Source: Apostichopus japonicus (Eukaryota > Echinodermata > Holothuroidea > Aspidochirotida > Stichopodidae). Taken from it: 64,000 bases of DNA. Below, piece by piece: positions 55,556 to 64,000 of this stretch (positions are counted from its first letter, which is position 1; every line of letters starts with the position of its first letter). The DNA lies in the NCBI RefSeq assembly GCF_037975245.1, contig NC_092564.1:11195984-11259983 (forward strand), in the 5' to 3' direction. The translations under genes were made by a program, and so were the position numbers. The notes under the pieces are model-generated. The model saw only the letters and a list, made by a program, of their open reading frames with translations. It was not told where the DNA came from and did no database searches.

Positions 55556-55787
55556 TTATATGTAGCCCAGCCTTATGCAATGTTGCATATAAACACGCCG
55601 TATCCAACGTTATAAATCGAATATATCCAGCTATAGGCCTTATCCGACGTTTTTTATCGACTATATCCAGCCCAGCGTTACCCAGTGTTATATATCCAGC
55701 TTAGCCTTATCCCATGTAATGCATCCATTATATCTAACCTAGCCATGTCCAATGTTATTTATAACTTATACCCAACGTTATGTATCC
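55556..55787. repeat. Short array of diverged TATCCA/CGTTAT units
   Basis: About six units of 35-45 bp built on AGCCTTATCC, CAACGTTATA and ATATATCCAGC. The style recalls the array at 2331-3410 (ACGTTATATAGCC), but the units are not the same. Confidence 0.65.
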
Positions 55788-56161
55788 ACGGGAGGGAGTG
55801 GGGCAAGTGAAAAACCTAAACATTTCCCTTTTTCATAAATTCGGAGCGTCCTGTTTTGATAATAAAAGGAACCATTTCCCATAAGATGTCGGATTATTTT
55901 GAGGTAGCTTTGTGATTTCCTTTCTCTAATCGAAGCCACGTGTGTTTCGTTCACCTTACCCCCCCCCCCACCCCCACACCCTTGATTGAACCCTCTTTCA
56001 TTGCCTCTGGTCAGGAGCTTGGTAAAAATTGATTTACTTTTATTCCAAGTAATGCATCGATGTTTAATAAAAGCTGTTTTCCAAACTGTTGTGTACAATA
56101 TTTTGAGAAAGAATTATGCTAAGACTACAACCATTGAAAGTTGTTATTCTGCACCCAAAAG

Positions 56162-56162
<1 letters not shown>

Positions 56163-56242
<80 letters not shown>

Positions 56243-56243
56243 A
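56163..56243. repeat. (TA)n microsatellite
   Basis: About 80 bp of TA with one AAATA interruption near 56222. Confidence 0.95.
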
Positions 56244-57080
56244 ATAGACGTTCTAGGGACACTCAAAATACGGCTACGGCATTATGTTGTGTAATAATAA
56301 TAATGCATATAACTTCTTAGAAACATTATTTGGGTACCATGCCTCACAAGTTTCAAAACATCGCTGATGGTTTCGTCAAAAATTGTTCATAATGGTGAAT
56401 GCGCTCTCGTATAAACAATACATTTAATCTTTACCAAAACCAGCCTCTGGCGAGATTAACTTTCTATTTTCAATCAAAACAAGTCAAACTAAAGACCGTT
56501 TGAATTTTTAACCCTGAACTTGAACTTACGCCTTCCATAGACCAATGTGTGTATACATGTGTGTGTGTATAATCAGTAAAGGTTTACTGTTCACAGCAGC
56601 TCATAGCAAATTATTGGGATTCTGCATAGAAAATTAAAAACAAGCGACAAAATATTCAGACCTAACATTTATCGCCTGCATGTGTTTGTTATGGGCAAAA
56701 ACAAGGTGTATGCACACGGAAACCAAATCAGTAACGTAATAAAGTATATGTAAGCAGTAGTGTGGTCTATATGATAATATCGAGTACCGTACTATTTAGG
56801 TATCAGGGGTGGGGTAAGGGTAAATGTGAGGTTAGAATGGGATGTGTGATAAGTTCGATCAACAGACTTGGAAGCCATGGGAGTTGAATCAGTTTCTTCT
56901 TGCGTTAGGTTAGGTTTGCAATTTTACCAAAACGTATGCAGTGTATCTATCGCTGCGTGGATCAAAATGCGATATCATCCTAGACTTTTAGCGACAAATG
57001 AAGGTTTAATTCGTAGGAAATTGACTAGTTTAGGCACTTTATTCTATTCTGAACATTTCATCCCCCATTGATGTATAGAA
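56244..57080. other. Non-coding, no recognised feature
   Basis: Unique sequence with a short GT/TG patch near 56546. No gene is seen. Confidence 0.45.
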
Positions 57081-57239
57081 AAATTCGACTTGAATTATAA
57101 TATCTGAAACGCCAATTGTCTTATCACGCATGATAATGAACAATATACATTGTTATGGTATTTCGGTGTAGAACAACATTAAAAGATTCATGAAATTCTA
57201 CATATACAGATGCTTTAAGCAATGCCATCAATAGTGAAG

Positions 57240-57295
<56 letters not shown>

Positions 57296-57313
57296 GAATA
57301 TATATATGTATAT

Positions 57314-57345
<32 letters not shown>

Positions 57346-57366
57346 GTGTGTATATATATATATATG

Positions 57367-57401
<35 letters not shown>

Positions 57402-57607
57402 CTGGTTATATATAGTTATATTTATAGTTATATATATATTTAGTTTTAAATTAAATTCGACTTGAATTATAATATCTGAAACGCTAATTGTCTTATCACG
57501 CATGATAATGAACAATATACATTGTAATGGTATTTCGGTGTAGAACAACATTAAAAGATTCATGAAATTCTATACAGCTGCTTTAAGCAATGCCATCCAT
57601 AGTGAAG

Positions 57608-57641
<34 letters not shown>

Positions 57642-57661
57642 TAATCTATATATATACATAC

Positions 57662-57694
<33 letters not shown>

Positions 57695-57842
57695 TATATG
57701 TGTATATATATATATATGTATGTATATATATATATATAGTTCTGGTTATATATAGTTATATATATATTTAGTTATATATATATAGTTCTGGTTATATATA
57801 GTTATATTTATAGTTATATATATATTTAGTTATATATATAGT
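57081..57842. repeat. Tandem duplication of a 372-bp segment
   Basis: AAATTCGACTTGAATTATAA at 57081 recurs at 57453, and the next 150 bases are nearly identical (one CGCCAATTG to CGCTAATTG change, one T-to-A, one deletion of ACAT). Each copy then runs into TA/TG microsatellite carrying TAGTTCTGGTTATATATAG. The TA parts differ in length, and the GTTCTGGTTATATATAGTTA module is repeated again at the right end. Confidence 0.9.
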
Positions 57843-58947
57843 TATAGACAAATTCAAACTGTTGGCTCGCCATTAGCTCGCACGGTCACGGTACTGTAAC
57901 TGTGCCATCGTTATTGGGAGGTAAAAATGTATTGTCAGTTGTAGCAAATCACGTGGCACATTAGTCTGCATGACACGACATCACCCTAGTGACCTCCCCG
58001 TCCCCCTCTTCCGCGCCGAAGCCTGCCTCAGGGCCAGACTGTTGCATAATTCTTATCGCAGCCAAATACAATCAAATATCCGTTTCTTCTACACAGAGAT
58101 TTTCATCGTGTTCCGAATACATAAATGTATAGGCCTACTTCTCCTCTTTTCTTTACACCTTCCTTCTTCTTTTGTAGTTTGTTTTTCCTGTTTTTTTGTT
58201 TTTGTTATCACCGAATGACTGTGACGTCATGATCAAGGTTACTGACTTCAAAAGAAAGTTCGATTAATCTGGGCATATCATGAATTGACCTCCACACTTC
58301 CACAGGAAACGTGACATAACCGAATTAATGTACGTAACATATGGGAATACTGTTATAGTAATGTCGGAATTCTTCACTTACAATCAGAGTTAAAAAAAAA
58401 CCAAAATATACTCGACTATCACGTCAGTTATCATAATTTATAATACGAATATCGGTGAAAAGAAGACTCCCTGTGGACGACAGCTGGAAAAAGCTTTACA
58501 TCTTTTCATATTTCACTCAAACTGTTTTTCAACTTGTTTTTAAGGTCAGGCAGGTTAAATGTTTGAACGTCTTGTAGAGCTGGCGTACGGTTAGTCAAGA
58601 ATAATCCGTGTTTACTGCTAACTTTGCAAATGTCACTGTTTATAACCCGTCTATTCAGGATAGTACGTATCTCATGTATTTATAGCATTTGCAGCGAATT
58701 CTTGCGACTTAGCGAGGCTAATGGTGCAGTTCCCTACATCCGTATGCATACGACTCGACAAATGTTAACTGTCTGATATAAATCGGCTAATGGTTTTACC
58801 AGAATATAATGTATAGTTATAGAAGGAATTCGTGTCATTTTATATAGATACCGGCACGTGTTGCGGTAGACCGTAAAATTTTCAGCACTGTACAACGAAA
58901 TCTTAACCCGAAGATATCCTCTGCATGAGCATTTATTATTATTGCAG
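57843..58947. other. Non-coding, no recognised feature
   Basis: Unique sequence, no gene supported. Confidence 0.45.
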
Positions 58948-59046
58948 AAATTCGCATCAGCACCACACGAAATTACAGCTAGTTTTTTTGCAGATATTAC
59001 TGGATTACTACAGATTTCCCACCACAGCTATAGGATCGCTGCTAAG
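58948..59046 (+). other. Possible 99-bp exon
   Basis: Preceded by TTATTATTATTGCAG and followed by GTGAGT, with an open frame throughout (33 codons, KFASAPHEITAS at the start, HHSYRIAAK at the end). A second acceptor (TTTTTTTGCAG) lies inside at 58983-58993. If joined to the acceptor at 60992 it stays in frame with the ATG at 61011. No homology is recognised; it could be a 5' UTR exon or chance. Confidence 0.25.
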
Positions 59047-59087
59047 GTGAGTCAATATATACGGGATATGCCTACTTATCTGTTTCT

Positions 59088-59102
59088 ATATATATACATA
59101 TA

Positions 59103-59196
<94 letters not shown>

Positions 59197-59205
59197 TATA
59201 TATAC
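59088..59205. repeat. (TA)n microsatellite
   Basis: About 115 bp of TA ending directly at the 5' end of SINE copy 3. Confidence 0.95.
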
Positions 59206-59499
59206 TTTTCGAGTTGGTTAGCATCATGTTTGATCTCTAGAGTAAGATAAAATATGTCACCAAAAACAGAACTAGTATTGTTCGATACAGGTGTCAAACG
59301 CCTACAGTGAAATTACGACCTTCCTTACCGGTTTCGAACCTCTGGACATGCAATCAGCGTCCATGGCCTACTTGATTAGGGTGTCCGCGTACAAAGCGGG
59401 AGGCCCGGGTTCGAATCCCGGTGGAGGCTGGAAGTTTTTTCACTGTTCTGGATTTTCCTTCCTCATTACGTTTTCATTTAGATATATATATATATATAT
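59206..59499 (+). repeat. tRNA-derived SINE, copy 3
   Basis: Full-length relative of the copies at 15.8 and 16.1 kb, beginning TTTTCGAGTTGGTTAGCATC and ending TTTTCATTTAGATATATATA. It lies between two TA runs, so it may have inserted into TA-rich DNA, or its own tail may have expanded. The tRNA-like part at 59357-59428 has an intact B box (GGTTCGAATCC) and T stem. Confidence 0.88.
59357..59428 (+). other. tRNA-like cloverleaf inside SINE copy 3
   Basis: Same 72-nt fold: acceptor 6 of 7, anticodon loop GTACAAA, T stem CCGGG/CCCGG. The A box is altered to TGGCCTACTTGA. B box intact. Confidence 0.75.
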
Positions 59500-60186
59500 C
59501 AAAACCTAAGATAAAGATATAAAAAACTAAGATGAGAAATCTTTCGTACAATTTCTTGGTTCAAATTTGCAATTTAAAGAATTGAATTACTATTTTATAT
59601 TATGTGCCCATTTGGTACACTTGGCAAAAAGATTTTCAGTCTAGACATAACATGCTTTGCAAATGACATTTCTATAACAAACCACGAATTTATAGGTCAT
59701 GAACTATATATAGGCCTATGGAAAAACACAACTTGAAAAAACAAACTCGTATTGGGGATTTGGGATATGATCTATGAGCCTAACAAAAGACTAGGTATAG
59801 GCATAGGCTATATGATGAAATTATAACGTGTATTGCAGAAGCTGGGGTCTCAATTTATTTCCAAGAAGAGCTAAGAAGAAACATTGGTTGTAGCGAATTG
59901 CCAGAGAAAACCCAAATCTCACGATACGTATATAGATTGACGGCAATGTATAGCCAGTCCTACCTGTATATAGGTTGCACAAGACTTACCAGATAAAATT
60001 GTTGGCCGATATTTGGGACTATTAAGGTATGTAGTTTCAAGTTAGATAAGTTTTATGTTAACCAACCCAACGTCAACGTTTTTGTTGCACGAACAACAGC
60101 AAAGAAACAAACAAGGATGCATCATCAAGCTGCATGCTCATGCATCATCTTTTTCATTTTCATCCTTGTATAGAAAATATGTTAAA
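59500..60186. other. Non-coding, no recognised feature
   Basis: AT-rich unique sequence. Confidence 0.45.
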
Positions 60187-60305
60187 TCGCCCACTGTATA
60201 GGATCCTCTGATGTATAGTAATCGCCCACTGTATAGGGCCCTCTGATGTATAATAACCCCCCATATAGGGTCATCTGATGTATAGTAATCGCCCACTGTA
60301 TAGGA
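60187..60305. repeat. About 36-bp minisatellite, 3-4 copies
   Basis: Units of CTCTGATGTATAGTAATCGC followed by CCACTGTATAGGATC or close variants. The third unit is shortened (AACCCCCCATATAGGGTCAT). Overlapping minus-strand frames of 88 and 106 codons are products of the repeat. Confidence 0.8.
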
Positions 60306-60992
60306 TACAAACATATACTTGAAGTGCGTCTGTGATAAACGAGTAATAAACTCTTTAAAACTGTTATCGCTGATTGTAGACTCGGAATCGGCTGTGCGGA
60401 ACTCGGACCCGGAATCAAATGACTTGGACCTACTGCAGACATCTGCAACGATAATCACATATAGACTTTGGCTTACATAAGTTTTCGTTCATCTAGTTTT
60501 AAACACTGTCTATCTGTCAGTTATAGTCCAAAGTTCAAAAGTTCCGTCTAGCCAAGATTTCGTTAAATATGATATCACGAAATATGATAAACCGCAACTA
60601 AACCTTAAGAGAAATGATTCCTTATTATTGCTCATTTCCAGGTAGGATAGCTACATGATACTATATGGGGGTATTCTTTGTCACGGTACACCTGTCTGAT
60701 AACTCCGGCAGGCGTTGATACGATGATCGTGAAATACACCGCAGCTCCCGTCAGGGACAAAATCACAAGTTAAATTCGACATCGCTCAGAGGGTTACAGC
60801 CGTTTGACAAATAAAAAACCTGAGCTTCACAGCGGGCATACGGTGTGGATTCTCGACAATACACCCTTCCTAGCTAGGCAGCCTATCTACAGAGTTTGTT
60901 TGCCGTTTCACGGACAAAGATAGACCGCATTTTACGAACCTTCAAGATAAAGACTAAAACTGTCCGAATCATCAAAGGTCTTTCAGCTGCAG
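60306..60992. other. Non-coding upstream of the candidate first exon
   Basis: Unique sequence somewhat richer in GC than its surroundings toward the right end, as might be seen at a promoter. TTTCAGCTGCAG at 60981-60992 could serve as a splice acceptor. Confidence 0.4.
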
Positions 60993-61010
60993 GTTTACAC
61001 TCGGGGTGAG

Positions 61011-61177
61011 ATGGTGTCCACACGGTTGCTACGCAAAACAGTTGCCTCTCTGGTGTGTTGCACGTTCCTCTTGTGGAGCTTATATTGTGTTCTTACTTCC
61101 GGGCTGTCGGACCCGGTTAGTGGGTCATTACACGCTAGAAATGATCCAGAGATCGAGAGCAAAGACAGTCGGGCTGG
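61011..61177 (+). CDS. Probable first coding exon of a secreted or type II membrane protein (partial)
   Basis: ATG at 61011 in good context (G at -3 and +4) opens a 55-codon frame: a short basic end (MVSTRLLRK), a hydrophobic segment at about residues 10-28 (TVASLVCCTFLLWSLYCVL), then a polar, acidic stem (HARNDPEIESKDSR). The frame meets TAA exactly where a donor GGGTAAAT starts, the usual sign of an exon end; the exon would end at 61177 with two bases of a split codon. The layout fits a Golgi glycosyltransferase or sulfotransferase N terminus, or a secreted protein with a signal peptide. No later exon is recognised before 64000, so the function is unknown. Confidence 0.45.
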
Positions 61178-64000
61178 GTAAATATTATGTTTCATTTTCC
61201 AATTTCATAATTGCTAGTTTACTACGCGGCCTTCATAATAATTGCTGAAAAAAATATGTATACAAATCACTTTTCTGTTCAACTATTGCTATTCCTGTCT
61301 TGAAAATCTGAGTGCACTGTAAACATGTTATTTTGAGGCCATCAAAGCCTTTGCTTTCTCTATTGCAATTGAGTTTTGTGTTGCTTGTGAGGAACTGACC
61401 AATTTGGACTTTCAGAATAGAGGTTATCTCAAAAGGACAATTTTAGATCTATCAGTTAGGCTTCGCCATGTCACTATAGCACGCATCCAAATGAATTCAG
61501 TATAACTTTGTGAAGCTTATTGTATTTTAATATTTGAGAGGCTGAACAGTGAACATTTCTTTATTTCATGAATTAATTCAACTTCAGAGGGTTATTCCTC
61601 AAAAAAACAATCATTATATAGATGGCAGTGATTCTTAACAATCTAGATTGAAAATGAATTTAAAAGCTTAAAGTTATCCTTTAACGGTTGATCTAGGAAT
61701 TCTGAAAGAACGTTTCAGTTTCCACATGTTGTTCCGGCCCTGCACAAACGGCCTTCCTTACGGTTCCAGTATTTCTCAGTAAACCTGGCTTTAGTATGAC
61801 CTGCAATTACTTCCAGAGTTAATTCTCAGATTTGCTTTTCCTTGGTAACGGAAAATATCATAAACATTAACGGTATAGCAAATAAAAACCAGCTTGTTGC
61901 GAAATCGCTCCATTGAAGTTCATCAACATAATCAAAAGCATGCAGTATTCGAATACTTCCTTCAAGTTTCATACATATGATATGAAACAAAATGGTTATA
62001 CAATAACCTGCAAGAAATAACGTTCTTTAAGAACTTTACCTCTCTTTGATTTTATTTTCGATATTTCCGATCAAACGCGAGGTCAAGATTTTCGCTACAA
62101 CTCTTTTTCAAGGACATCGCGTATACTTGACAATAGATTTGTTGGTTTCCTGACAAGGAATTTCTTGCACTGCATAAAAGAAAAACAGAAGGTTGGCCGA
62201 GCTTTAGGACTGTGGGGGAGAGGATAAATAGTTGAGATTTGTTTCGATATGATTTTATCGGTATTCGTCTTGATATTAACGATAGAACTGACTTTATGTC
62301 GATTTGTTTTGATATGTCATATTCCAACAACAAAACATGGGAAATTGTATAATGTCTATGTTTTTTATGCTTAGCCAGTTCTGAACATATGCCACATTAA
62401 AAACATATGGCTATCTCGATGATGGCGTTGATTTAACCGACCAAACCTAACTGTTAATGTTATATGTTATATAAGTTAATAATAATTCAAACAAAAGTAT
62501 TTAACTGCATACAACTGAAATTTCGCTGATGACATCTAATACCATTTGGTAGTAGCACATGTTTTAATGCAATGTAAACATGTTAGTGAACGTTACAAAG
62601 TGTTATGCGTGTGTTATTCTTATAAACATACAAACTCTACCCGGGGTACACCTTACAGTACAACTTATATGCGTTAGACTATAGGTAGTCCAGCCAATTC
62701 AATCATTGATCGCATGAAGGGAATTGCCCAAATCAATAGAACTCGCATCGTGTATTCGTAGTGCAGTGACTTTAAGCGGTCAGTGACAGATTAAAATTAT
62801 TATTAAGATTGAGCTGGCAACAGTCCTTATTTTTAGCATGTCCGGATATATATTTCAGAGATACACCGCAGACAACAGCAGTTGACCTTAGTTTACCTCT
62901 TTATGATGTAAATAAAAGGTGAAGGAACGACTGACGGTCAAGGGTGGGAATCATTTCAGAATTATCATCCATCGCTGACCTGTGACTTTACGATAATTTC
63001 CTTTTGCCTGCTAGGGTCAACATTTCACTTGACCTCGCGGCTATATGAGGGATTTAAAAAGAATTGTATCGCGTAACAATGCGTTAGTTCATGTATTTCA
63101 AATATTGGCGCATTCGGTGTTAACTCTGTGTGTACATGTAGAGCGGGGAATGAATGTGTAAGTAATTAGTCTTAATTCCGGCCATGTAGAACAATTGACT
63201 TATATTCTCTAATGCGGAGTTGTATTATCGTGGTGACAAAAATTATCAGCAACACTGCACCTTTAACAGGCATATATATGCATGTATCAGGTTCTTGTTC
63301 TCATTTTAGTTTCACCAATTGGTTCTTATTTCTGATTTGTTCCACCATAGAACAAACTTAAACAAAAGTACTACGGAAGCCTCACTGGCCATAGACTATG
63401 ATAGAAATTAAATCAGACACATTCGAGAAAACTCGGGAGGGAGGAGAGAGAGCGAAAGAAGGGGGTGCAGGAGGGTATAGGGGTGTTTTTGTGGTAGTAT
63501 TGGGAGGTGGTTGCCATGTTGGTGAGTTTAAAACGCATTATTTAGTAACAATATTGATCACCAATGTTGTGCACTTGTTGCAATGTCTACGATGTTTTTT
63601 TTTTAAACTTCTTATACAAGGTCCTCATATACAGCTGATGAGTACAGTCTTTCTTTCTTCTATAGGCTATATTGTGCATGTACTGTTAAACTGAACGAAA
63701 ATAGCCGTGCAAACTTGTTAGCATAGCGGGAAGGCCGGTAATTCTGTAGTCCAGTATATCACAGCTTGGAGGCTGCCAAGCTGGATGAAAACACTCCGTT
63801 TGGCTCCGATCAGACAAATCGAGACAGACAGCCACAACAAATCATTAAAACGAAAATCACAGGTGCAAATTAGAGGTTTACGCGCGTGTAAAAGGTCAAA
63901 TGTCGAATGGCTTGTTGGCGTTTCGAAAGTATACGTTTGTTTGGGAGAATATTCACATCCCATTGAGAGAAGACGAAAAACTGTGAGCTCGTAAACCGAA
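61178..64000. other. Intron of the above, or intergenic
   Basis: Unique AT-rich sequence. The longest frames (62333-62052 minus, 63398-63694 plus, 63785-63994 plus, 63963-63718 minus) have no recognisable domain and overlap on opposite strands. Confidence 0.4.

Noticed and set aside
59320-59372. Hammerhead-like words on the minus strand of the SINE leader (CTGATTG ... GAAACCGGTA)
   Set aside because: The core is CTGATTG instead of CUGANGA, stem II does not pair well and there is no stem I; chance resemblance.

Overview
The window is eukaryotic nuclear DNA. It is AT-rich, with split genes and GT-AG introns, long non-coding stretches, many (TA)n arrays, an unusually long (CAT)n array, minisatellites, decayed LINEs, hAT-type MITEs and a tRNA-derived SINE. 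The frequent TAGGCCTA-type words and the gene content suggest a marine invertebrate deuterostome, most likely an echinoderm. That assignment is an inference, not shown directly.

Layout. 0-25 kb: no recognisable cellular gene. It holds a 28-bp minisatellite (0.3-1 kb), a LINE 3' end (1.1-1.7 kb), a diverged tandem array (2.3-3.4 kb), a (CAT)n array (6.6-6.85 kb), large (TA)n arrays, two SINE copies in tandem (15.8-16.4 kb), a pair of hammerhead ribozymes 239 bp apart on the minus strand (16.85-17.13 kb), a frameshifted LINE reverse transcriptase (17.2-18 kb) and two hAT MITEs with exact 8-bp target duplications (23.3-25.1 kb). 25.9-29.9 kb, plus strand: a complete five-exon BLOC1S6 (pallidin) gene, 204 aa. 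34.2-46.3 kb, plus strand: a complete eight-exon MNS1 gene (ciliary doublet-microtubule protein), 498 aa, whose first coding exon supplies only the start Met. A candidate RFX X-box lies upstream, and its introns carry LINE relics and inverted repeats. 46.6-48.0 kb: two more hAT MITEs. 50.0-51.3 kb, minus strand: a single-exon GT10 fucosyltransferase, 440 aa. 52-64 kb: a tRNA pseudogene, a 372-bp tandem duplication, a third SINE copy, and at 61.0 kb a probable first coding exon of a membrane protein that continues past the window.

The three firm genes are unrelated in function (lysosome-related organelle biogenesis, motile cilia, Golgi glycosylation) and look like ordinary neighbours. The least ordinary content is the catalytic RNA. 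Two type I hammerheads share a core and stem II but have different palindromic stem III sequences (ACCGGU and AUCGAU). This is the layout expected of a retrozyme or Penelope-type repeat that could release a 239-nt RNA. Degenerate hammerhead-like motifs also sit at 7.7 kb and in a 55-bp-arm foldback inside BLOC1S6 intron 3.
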